Of a DNA stretch of 12,489 nt, positions 1-6,379 are shown in pieces. Numbering within the stretch: the first letter of the stretch is position 1; the number at the start of each line of letters is the position of its first letter. The DNA comes from JACZSB01 sp965372015 (GTDB taxonomy: Bacteria; Fidelibacterota; Marinisomatia; SCGC-AAA003-L08; TS1B11): assembly GCA_965372015.1 (NCBI GenBank), contig CBDVAP010000085.1:1-12489 (forward strand), written 5' to 3'. The notes below the pieces were generated by a model. It had not been told where the DNA came from and made no database searches. It worked only from the letters and a program-made list of their open reading frames with translations. The translations under genes and the position numbers were made by a program.

Positions 1-1159
1 CCGCCACCGGGGACCAGAGTTCCAGCAGCGAAGTTCTAATACCGCCCGGTTGCAGGCAGCGGCCGTTGGACTGGCAGATGTGTACGCAGTCCAGGCAGTG
101 GATGCACCGGTTCAGAAATTCCGGCTCCGGCAGCGAGCCGGGGGGCCGGATCAATGTACTGGCGGCGTTCCGGTTCCTCAAACCGATGCTCATCAAGCCC
201 AGGGCGGCAAAGCTACCCAGGGCGGAGTGCAGGAAGTGCCGCCGGGAGTAATCGATAGGGGTGCGGTACGGGCGGTGGTTCCAACCGTAGGTGATGGCGC
301 CGAATTTGGGTGGGCATACTGCGCTACAGTTGAAGCACTGGATGCATTCCACCTTATTGCCTTCCCGGGCGTTGCTTTCGGGGATAGCGTCCATTTTGCA
401 CCCTCGGTAGCAGATTTCGCAGTCGGTGCAGGACTCCCCCACCGCCCGCTCAAACAGCCGGAATTGCGACAGGAGGCCCAGAAGGGCCCCCGCCGGACAG
501 ACATAGCGACACCAGAATCGCCGGGTGATTTTCTCAGACCCGACGATGATGCCAAAGAACAGCGCGATCCAGACTACCTGCTGCATGAAGGCCTGCTCCT
601 CGGGCATCAGCAGCACCTTGAACCAGTCGTGGAGGGCATAGGCTGGGACTTCCAGCAGCGGCATACTGCTTGCAGCCAGCAGAGCCCCTTCGGCTACCAA
701 AGTGGCGAAGGGATAGATGACCGCGGTGAAGGCTCGATTGAGCAGCGAAAGGGGATCGAAATAGCCCCAGACGTGGATCGAGAAAACCGCCAGCAGTACT
801 GAGGCCGCCAGGAGGGCGAACTTCAGCGGTCGGAGTGACCGCCACTTGCCTGAAACCCGGTTGTCGGGGGACTTGAGCAGCCGGCTAGTGGCATCCAGGG
901 TAGTCCCCAGCGGACAGAGCCAGCCACAAAAAAAGCGTCCCAGAATGGGGGTTAATAGGAGGATAGCCACCGCCGGCCAATATCTAAGGGGTAATTGCAG
1001 ATCCTCTATCAGGCTGAATAGGGGCAGCATCGGACTGAAACGTAAAAACAGGTCTGAATCAAGGGCGCCGGTGTAAGGATAGCGCGCCAGTATAAACAAC
1101 ACCAGGAAAAAGAGCAGGGCGGCCAGCTGCACCGCTCTGCGCCAACGGACCAGGGTCAC
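1..1159 (-). CDS. Membrane polyferredoxin, NapH/MauN-NapG/MauM-like fusion (partial, 3' end outside window)
   Basis: The reading frame is open for 386 codons to the window edge. The start is a GTG at 1159-1157 overlapping the TGA of the upstream gene (GTGA), which implies translational coupling. Predicted membrane segments lie near residues 11-26, 61-77, 112-130 and 194-208. Two membrane-proximal CxxxCP motifs (C78/C82 and C217/C221) mark the NapH/NosR/CcoG family. Two ferredoxin motifs follow: C244-C247-C250-C254, with Lys instead of Pro after the last Cys, and C272-C275-C278-C282-P. A twin-arginine motif SRRHFL (305-310) and a hydrophobic stretch (312-326) come next. After these is a NapG/MauM-like segment with RPPGSLPE and C352-C355-C358-C362. 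The family passes electrons from quinol to periplasmic acceptors through [4Fe-4S] clusters, and this role is inferred here. The fusion and topology are my interpretation; the iron-sulfur polyferredoxin assignment is firm. Confidence 0.88.
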   Translation of the reverse strand, partial: MTLVRWRRAVQLAALLFFLVLFILARYPYTGALDSDLFLRFSPMLPLFSLIEDLQLPLRYWPAVAILLLTPILGRFFCGWLCPLGTTLDATSRLLKSPDNRVSGKWRSLRPLKFALLAASVLLAVFSIHVWGYFDPLSLLNRAFTAVIYPFATLVAEGALLAASSMPLLEVPAYALHDWFKVLLMPEEQAFMQQVVWIALFFGIIVGSEKITRRFWCRYVCPAGALLGLLSQFRLFERAVGESCTDCEICYRGCKMDAIPESNAREGNKVECIQCFNCSAVCPPKFGAITYGWNHRPYRTPIDYSRRHFLHSALGSFAALGLMSIGLRNRNAASTLIRPPGSLPEPEFLNRCIHCLDCVHICQSNGRCLQPGGIRTSLLELWSPVA

Positions 1160-2067
1160 GAGAGTACGATTTTCTTCAGGTTGAGCTTAGTCGGGTCGAA
1201 CTTGTTTAAACCACGGCGGTGGGCCTCACGCAGGTACCCGATGTCGGTTGGCCGCAGGTCGAACAGTTCGGCGGCCACCCAGTCGGCTGAGACAGTGCAG
1301 GTGCTCATTATCAGGGTGCGTGGTTGGCGCACGTCACGGAGGTTGCCGCCGGTGGGGCCGTTGGCTGTCAAGATGCGATAGGCGTCGATAATGGTCACGG
1401 TGGGCAGGATATGGGCCGCAATATCGATGAGTTTGCGGGAAAAACCGTTGTGCAGTGAGCCCCGGTCGCCCCCCAGCACGCCCATCAGGTTTTTAAGGCC
1501 CATAGTCGCGCGGCTCATGTTGTGCTGCTTGGCTATGGGAATATTGATCACTTTATCGGCCTGCAGGTAATCGCGGTAGACGAGCCATTTGCGGAGCACT
1601 TCGCCTTGCGGCAGGTCAATTTCAGTGAACCGGTTGGGCCGGATGTGTTCCACCCGGGCTCCGGCGGCCTGGGCCATGCGCTTGATCTGACTGTTGTCGT
1701 AGCAGCGCCGGGGATTGTTGCAGGTGCGGTCCAGGACCTTCACCTCCTTAGCTCCGGCGGCCAGTGCCTGCCGGACCACTTCGGCCACCAGTTCGGGATT
1801 AGTGGTCGCGGCTTGCTCTGGAGTACGGTCAAAGCCGATGTTGGGCTTGATGAGCACTTTATCACCGGGCTGGATGAAGCTCCCCATCCCACCGTAGGCC
1901 GCCAAGGCAGCTGCCAACAGCTCTTTCGGCTCGCCTCCTTCAACCCAAACCGCCTCCGGTGGTGATCCGCCGTCCAAGGTCCGGAACAGGGCGCTGCCCG
2001 CCAGCGGGGCCGCAGCCAGCCCCACCAGACCGGCGGTAGAGGTGCGGAGGAACTGCCTCCGCCGCAT
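1156..2067 (-). CDS. Tat-exported DUF362 family protein
   Basis: A 303-residue protein. It begins with a twin-arginine signal (RRRQFLRTS, residues 2-10) and a hydrophobic core to about residue 28, so it is probably exported folded or anchored at the outer face of the inner membrane. DUF362 hallmarks are visible: IKPNIG (73-78), TNPELV (89-94), NIPIAKQHNMSRATMGLKN (175-193) and the ANGPTGG turn (235-241). The cysteines are C116, C122 and C257. It lacks the C-terminal ferredoxin domain found in some DUF362 proteins. Its biochemical function is not established. The ATG overlaps the stop of the upstream membrane-protein gene by one base (TGATG), and its own stop overlaps the GTG of the downstream polyferredoxin, so the three are probably made in fixed proportion. 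Proximity suggests it partners or matures the polyferredoxin, which is inference. Confidence 0.85.
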   Translation of the reverse strand: MRRRQFLRTSTAGLVGLAAAPLAGSALFRTLDGGSPPEAVWVEGGEPKELLAAALAAYGGMGSFIQPGDKVLIKPNIGFDRTPEQAATTNPELVAEVVRQALAAGAKEVKVLDRTCNNPRRCYDNSQIKRMAQAAGARVEHIRPNRFTEIDLPQGEVLRKWLVYRDYLQADKVINIPIAKQHNMSRATMGLKNLMGVLGGDRGSLHNGFSRKLIDIAAHILPTVTIIDAYRILTANGPTGGNLRDVRQPRTLIMSTCTVSADWVAAELFDLRPTDIGYLREAHRRGLNKFDPTKLNLKKIVLS

Positions 2068-2603
2068 CAGCTTTCCAGTGCCGCTTGCTCAGAGGGCCGA
2101 TTTTCAGTGCGCGAAAATGTAATGAAGATATACAGGCTGAAGATCAGCGCCAGGAGGCCTTGGATCCAGATAGCAGTGCCCACCAGGGGCGGAGTAAGCA
2201 CAACGAGCTGGATCAATAGCGCCTTTGCCCCGTAATAACAGAGCTTGCTGCCGGCGATAGCACCCAACATGGCACCAAAACGGTGGCCTATCCGGCTGGC
2301 CAGCCACCAGAACAGCCAGACATTGAGCAGCAGCTCAGCGGTCATCAGCAGGGCCTTGGCCGGCAGGGGGTGTCCACTGGTGATCAGCGAAACCAGGGGC
2401 AGGATCAGGGCCAACAGGTACGAATTGCCCCGGGCGGCGAACGGCAGCGCCAGGATCAACAGCAGGCGCATAGGCTCCAGCCGGTAAAGGGGAAAGGCCA
2501 GCAGGTGTGACAAGCTGGGCAGGAAAACGATCGCCAGGACAAAAAGCATGTCGATCACTATGGCCCGGCGATGGGTGTTAATAATTCTGACAACTGACTC
2601 CAT
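2067..2603 (-). CDS. Six-helix membrane protein, ECF transporter S-component-like
   Basis: A 178-residue, very hydrophobic protein with about six predicted membrane segments (near 15-36, 45-57, 61-75, 86-103, 108-129 and 143-163). The central pattern P69..S72, SGHPLPAK (76-83), MTAELLLN (87-94) and KLCYYGAK (120-127) resembles the S-component family of energy-coupling-factor vitamin transporters, where a G.P.P turn precedes a conserved Glu in the next helix. This is pattern recognition, not a database match. No ECF ATPase or T-component gene lies in the window. The start at 2603 is supported by AAGGA seven bases upstream. It is the first gene of the operon with the DUF362 and polyferredoxin genes. 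It could instead be a membrane subunit of that redox complex unrelated to vitamin uptake. Confidence 0.6.
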   Translation of the reverse strand: MESVVRIINTHRRAIVIDMLFVLAIVFLPSLSHLLAFPLYRLEPMRLLLILALPFAARGNSYLLALILPLVSLITSGHPLPAKALLMTAELLLNVWLFWWLASRIGHRFGAMLGAIAGSKLCYYGAKALLIQLVVLTPPLVGTAIWIQGLLALIFSLYIFITFSRTENRPSEQAALES

Positions 2604-2837
2604 GAACTAGTCCTTCGATTGGGTGGGGAGAATCTAAGATTGATTCCTATCACAATCCAATAAAGATATGTTTGTCCGCGCAGGTTGCATCCCGGCCATA
2701 CCGAACACCAGCGTTCGGGGTTAACTTTTCGCAGCCCGGCGGCAATTGAGCTATTATTAATCTGGAAATACGACCCGCCGGTTTGGGTCAGTTAGCAGCA
2801 ATTTGAGGAACACAATCGTCATGAGGGGAAGCAAAGT
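2604..2837. promoter_or_regulatory. Divergent intergenic region with small inverted repeats
   Basis: These 234 bases separate the redox operon (leftward) from gmhA (rightward) and must hold both promoters. A perfect inverted repeat CCGAAC/GTTCGG lies at 2701-2706 and 2713-2718. A weaker one, GACCC/GGGTC, lies at 2772-2776 and 2785-2789, just ahead of gmhA. A sigma70-like pair TTGAGC (2746-2751) and TACGAC (2769-2774) with 17-base spacing could serve gmhA, but the -10 is poor. The middle is AT-richer than the flanking genes. No convincing gene, riboswitch or Rho-independent terminator is seen. Confidence 0.45.
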
Positions 2838-3410
2838 ATGATCGATGTGAAAGCCGCCCTGGCCCAGCACCAATCAGTTGTGGCCAAGTTAGAAGCTCTT
2901 GAACCGGCTATCCGCTCGATCGCCCAACGGATTTCCGAGGCTTTGCGAGAGGGGGGCAAAGTGCTGTGGATGGGAAACGGGGGCAGTGCGGCGGACAGCC
3001 AGCACCTGGCGGCGGAGTTGGTGGGCCGCTATACTCGCGAACGCCCCGCAGCGGCTGCCATCGCCCTGACTACCGACACCTCTATCCTCACAGCGATAGG
3101 CAACGACTACGGCTTTGAATCCATTTTCGCCCGCCAGATCGAGGCCCTATGCGCGCCCGGTGACGTGGTGGTGGGGATTTCCACGTCGGGGAACAGCCCC
3201 AACATACTGGCCGGCATCGCGAAGGCGCAGGCCATCGGGGCCTATACGATCGGGTTCACCGGTGGTGATGGCGGCCGGCTGGCGGAACTGGCCGATGTTT
3301 CACTAGTAGCCCCCGCCAAGGAGGTGAGCCGCATCCAGGAGTGCCATATCCTGATCGGCCATATCATCTGTGACTGGGTGGAAGCGGGGCTAGTAGACCG
3401 GGAGGACTGA
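2838..3410 (+). CDS. gmhA: Phosphoheptose isomerase (sedoheptulose 7-phosphate isomerase)
   Basis: A 190-residue SIS-domain protein of full family length. GmhA converts sedoheptulose 7-phosphate to D-glycero-D-manno-heptose 7-phosphate, the first cytoplasmic step to ADP-heptose for the LPS inner core. The sugar-phosphate-binding motifs MGNGGSAADSQH (45-56) and STSGNSPN (115-122) are intact. H56, E60, Q167 and H175 sit exactly five residues before the E. coli metal-site/catalytic positions H61, E65, Q172 and H180, so the enzyme should be active. A purine-rich AGGGGAAG ends seven bases before the ATG. It is the only plus-strand gene here and stands alone: no gmhB, hldE or hldD is adjacent, so the rest of the pathway must lie elsewhere. 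Its end converges on the ATP sulfurylase gene with only 24 bases between them. Confidence 0.95.
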   Translation: MIDVKAALAQHQSVVAKLEALEPAIRSIAQRISEALREGGKVLWMGNGGSAADSQHLAAELVGRYTRERPAAAAIALTTDTSILTAIGNDYGFESIFARQIEALCAPGDVVVGISTSGNSPNILAGIAKAQAIGAYTIGFTGGDGGRLAELADVSLVAPAKEVSRIQECHILIGHIICDWVEAGLVDRED

Positions 3411-3434
3411 GCTTCTGGTGGCTAGGGTCGCCGG

Positions 3435-5147
3435 TTACAGGTAGCCCAGCCTCTCGATACCCAACAGAATGGACTGGGCCAGGGTTTCCGGGTCCTCGCT
3501 GCTGGAATCGACCACTATCTCGGCATCCCGGGGCTCCTCGTAAGGGTCGTCGATACCGGTAAATTGCTTGAGTTTCCCGGCCCGGGCCAGGGCATAGAGC
3601 CCCTTCACGTCCCGGCGCTCGCACACCTCCAGGGGTGTGCTCACATGAACTTCGATATAGCCTCCGTGGCGGGAGATCAGCTCCCGGTTGAAGTGGCGGT
3701 CCACTTCGTAGGGCGCGATGGGGGCGCAGACGGCCACACCGCCGTTCTTGGTGATCTCGCTGGCCACGAACCCGATCCGCCGCACGTTGATGGAGCGGTG
3801 CTCATGGGAGAAACCCAGCTCGCTGGACAGGTTAGTGCGCACGATATCGCCATCCAAAAGGGTCACCGGGCGGCGGCCGTCTTCCAACAGCTTTACCAGC
3901 AGGCCGTTAGCCAGGGTGGACTTTCCCGCTCCGGAAAGGCCGGTGAAAAAGACCGTAAACCCGCGCTCCGACAGCGGTGGGCGGGCGTGGCGTAATTCCG
4001 CCACCACTTCAGGGAAAGAAAACCACTCGGGAATATCCAGCCCTTTGTCCAGGCGGCGGCGCAACTCGGTGCCGGAGATCTCCATTGTGCGGGCACCCTC
4101 GGGAACCTCGTCCACGGGCATAAATTCGGCCCGGTCCTCCACATAGACCATCATCTTGAAGGGGATCATCCGGATGCCCAGCTCCTTTTCGTGCTTACGG
4201 AGCAGATCCTGGGCATCATAGGGACCGTAGAAAGGCTTACCTTCACTATCCTGGCCGGGCCCGGCGTGATCACGGCCGACGATGAAATAGCCACAGCCGT
4301 AATTCTTGCGGATAATGGCGTGCCACAGCGCCTCCCGGGGGCCGCCCATGCGCATGGCCAGGGGCAGCAGACTCAGCATGGCGGTCCCGGCGGGATATTT
4401 CTCGATAACATGCTCGTAGCAGCGCACCCGAGTATAGTGGTCCACATCGCCCGGCTTGGTCAGGCCCACCACCGGATGGATCAGCAGGTTGGCCCCTACC
4501 GCGGCGGCGGCCCGGTGGGTGAGCTCCAGATGGGCGCGGTGCAACGGGTTGCGGGTCTGGAAGGCCACCACTTTGTCCCAGCCGTGCCGGGCGAAGCGAT
4601 CCCGCACCTCGGCCGGTGTATGCCGCAGCAGCTGATAGTCATAGTGCTTGGGTGGGGTGATGCCCTGGAGCGTGCCGCCCAGGTAAACCGGGTGCGAGGT
4701 ATCCAGCAGGTAAAAGGCTCCCGGATGCAGCAGATCGGTAGTGCCGAACAGTTGCCGGGCCTCCGCCTCCAGGTCGGGACGCCAGCTATCGGTCACCCTC
4801 AGCACCGCCAACGGGAAGCCTTCCTTATCCCGCAAAATTACCTGGGCGCCTGGGGCCAGGCCCTCGGCGAACTGCTCGCTGACGTCCAGGGTGACCGGCA
4901 GGGGCCACAAGGTATCGTCGGTTAGGCGCATTCGGGAAACCACCGATTCGTAGTCTTCCCGCCCCATAAATCCTGTCAGGGGCGAGAAGCCGCCGTTGAG
5001 CAGGAGTTCCAAATCACATAGCTGGCGGTCGTTGAGGGTTACCGAGGGGAATTTGATACCGGCCCGTTTAAGCCTATAGGCCTCATCGGGTGGGAGGAGC
5101 AGATTTACCAACCGGCCGCCATGGGGCGCGATGATCGATGATGGCAT
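3435..5147 (-). CDS. Bifunctional sulfate adenylyltransferase / adenylylsulfate kinase (PAPS synthase)
   Basis: A 570-residue cytoplasmic fusion. The N-terminal part (about 1-390) is ATP sulfurylase, with FSPLTGFM (54-61), the nucleotide motif QTRNPLHRAH (197-206) and GRDHAGPG (291-298). The C-terminal part (about 395-570) is APS kinase, with P-loop GLSGAGKST (403-411), LDGD (431-434) and the lid region KGLYALARAG (515-524). Together they make APS from ATP and sulfate and then PAPS, for sulfate assimilation or sulfation. Unlike the fungal enzymes, whose C-terminal kinase-like domain is allosteric and degenerate, the kinase residues are intact, so both activities are expected. The domain order matches the Aquifex-type fusion. 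The ATG at 5147 has only a weak AAGG about 10 bases upstream. No cysH, cysC or transport genes adjoin it. It is preceded by 133 non-coding bases and so may have its own promoter. Confidence 0.95.
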   Translation of the reverse strand: MPSSIIAPHGGRLVNLLLPPDEAYRLKRAGIKFPSVTLNDRQLCDLELLLNGGFSPLTGFMGREDYESVVSRMRLTDDTLWPLPVTLDVSEQFAEGLAPGAQVILRDKEGFPLAVLRVTDSWRPDLEAEARQLFGTTDLLHPGAFYLLDTSHPVYLGGTLQGITPPKHYDYQLLRHTPAEVRDRFARHGWDKVVAFQTRNPLHRAHLELTHRAAAAVGANLLIHPVVGLTKPGDVDHYTRVRCYEHVIEKYPAGTAMLSLLPLAMRMGGPREALWHAIIRKNYGCGYFIVGRDHAGPGQDSEGKPFYGPYDAQDLLRKHEKELGIRMIPFKMMVYVEDRAEFMPVDEVPEGARTMEISGTELRRRLDKGLDIPEWFSFPEVVAELRHARPPLSERGFTVFFTGLSGAGKSTLANGLLVKLLEDGRRPVTLLDGDIVRTNLSSELGFSHEHRSINVRRIGFVASEITKNGGVAVCAPIAPYEVDRHFNRELISRHGGYIEVHVSTPLEVCERRDVKGLYALARAGKLKQFTGIDDPYEEPRDAEIVVDSSSEDPETLAQSILLGIERLGYL

Positions 5148-5280
5148 GAAACTAAGACCTTATTCCGGGATTAGGGCCTCTGTGATGGGGTGAGTGTCGC
5201 CGGCTATATCCGATTACTCCCGATACGGGGATCTACCGCCACCCGTGACAACAACAGGAGTTCAATAATCGGGCGGAAAT
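5148..5280. promoter_or_regulatory. Intergenic gap upstream of the PAPS synthase gene
   Basis: These 133 bases lie between the stop of the double-thioredoxin gene and the start of the PAPS synthase gene, both leftward. A short inverted repeat CCCG/CGGG with a three-base loop lies at 5219-5229. No T-run typical of a Rho-independent terminator follows on the minus strand, and no clear promoter hexamers were recognised. It probably holds the PAPS synthase promoter, but the sequence alone does not prove this. Confidence 0.3.
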
Positions 5281-6378
5281 TTACTGGGAGCCGGAACTAG
5301 TCAACTCGATAAATTTCTGACGGTAAACCTCCTCATCCCCCGGCTTAAAACCGGTATGATGGTAATAGAGGGTACCGTCGGCGGCCACAACGAAGGTATT
5401 GGGTAGATGGGCAACACCTCCCTCAACCACGCCATACTTCTTCCCCGCCACGGCATGGATATCCAGCAGCATCTCCAGCTTGATGTCGAAACGCTCGATG
5501 TATTCCGCCACCAATTCCTTTTTCTCATTCAAATCCACTAGGAAAATGATGATCCCCGGAAATTCCTTCTGGAGTTTCTCCAGTTCGGCTATCTCCGCTT
5601 TGCACGGGATACAGGTGGTCTGGAAGAAACTGATCACCACCGGCTTCCTGTCCTTCGCCTTGACTTTAGGGCCCACCGTCTTGCTCATATAGAACTGCTT
5701 CCCATTCAATCGCGGTAGGGAGAAGGTAGGGGCCTTCCCCCCTACGACCAGTTCAATGTTTTGCTTGGTCCTGGACTTGGGCGCCGTGGCCGCCGCGGCC
5801 AGGGCTTCCGCCTCCTTGGCTTTAGCCAGACTGTCCTGCCAGGCAGTCAGCGCCTGATCCAGGTCGGTCAGTTTCTCGTGGTAGATCGCTTCGTCACCCG
5901 GCTTGATGCCCTGGTGATGGTAATAGATGGTTCCATTCAAGGTCACCAAAAACGAGTTGGTGAGATGCACCGAGCCGGTATCGTCCACAACTCCGTATTT
6001 CTTGCCAGCGAGAGCGTAACGGTCCAAGAGCACAGGGATCTTTATATCGAACTCGGAAATGTACTGGGCCACCAGATCCGGTTTCTCGTTCACAGCAATC
6101 AGATAGATAGGAACCCGCGGGAACTGTTCCTGCAGCTTCTCGAACTCGGTAATTTCCGCCTTGCAGGGCACGCAAGTAGTCTGAAAGAAGCTGAGCACTA
6201 CCGGCGAGCGCTTCTTCGGTTTGGCATTACGCCCCACCACCTTTTTCAAACTAAACCGCATGTTTCCATCCAGCTTCGGCAAATTGATCATCGGCGCGGG
6301 CTCACCTTCTACAACTTGTGAATAGAGCAGCGAACAGGTTAGAATCAGTAGAAACGTGGTGATCCTCATTCGTACCAT
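5281..6378 (-). CDS. Exported protein with two tandem thioredoxin-like (TlpA/redoxin) domains
   Basis: A 365-residue protein with an N-terminal signal-like segment (MRITTFLLILTCSLLYS, from Met4), so it is probably periplasmic. Domain 1 (about 27-173) carries C69-V-P-C72 and domain 2 (about 210-358) carries C256-I-P-C259. Both share SFFQTTC.PCKAEI, AGKKYGVV and GT.YYHH.G.KPGDE, so they arose by internal duplication. An Ala/Lys-rich helical linker (about 174-207) joins them. Domain 2 keeps the thioredoxin cis-proline (HLPNTF, P326); domain 1 has Thr there (HLTNSF, T140). The family reduces, oxidises or transfers disulfides. The start follows the stop of the UshA-like gene by one base, so the two are co-translated. 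The alternative start Met4 at 6369 gives a cleaner signal peptide; no strong Shine-Dalgarno separates the two choices. The substrate is unknown. Confidence 0.88.
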   Translation of the reverse strand: MVRMRITTFLLILTCSLLYSQVVEGEPAPMINLPKLDGNMRFSLKKVVGRNAKPKKRSPVVLSFFQTTCVPCKAEITEFEKLQEQFPRVPIYLIAVNEKPDLVAQYISEFDIKIPVLLDRYALAGKKYGVVDDTGSVHLTNSFLVTLNGTIYYHHQGIKPGDEAIYHEKLTDLDQALTAWQDSLAKAKEAEALAAAATAPKSRTKQNIELVVGGKAPTFSLPRLNGKQFYMSKTVGPKVKAKDRKPVVISFFQTTCIPCKAEIAELEKLQKEFPGIIIFLVDLNEKKELVAEYIERFDIKLEMLLDIHAVAGKKYGVVEGGVAHLPNTFVVAADGTLYYHHTGFKPGDEEVYRQKFIELTSSGSQ

Positions 6379-6379
6379 C

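Noticed and set aside
50..802. 250-codon plus-strand frame at the left edge
   Set aside because: The minus strand here encodes an iron-sulfur protein with ordered cysteine motifs; the plus frame shows no family signal.
3411..3434. Bidirectional terminator between gmhA and the PAPS synthase gene
   Set aside because: Only a five-base stem (GGCTA/TAGCC) with a long loop running into coding sequence was found, and no T-run on either strand.
4191..4925. 244-codon plus-strand frame opposite the PAPS synthase gene
   Set aside because: It lies wholly within the strongly supported ATP sulfurylase coding region and has low-complexity composition typical of antisense frames.
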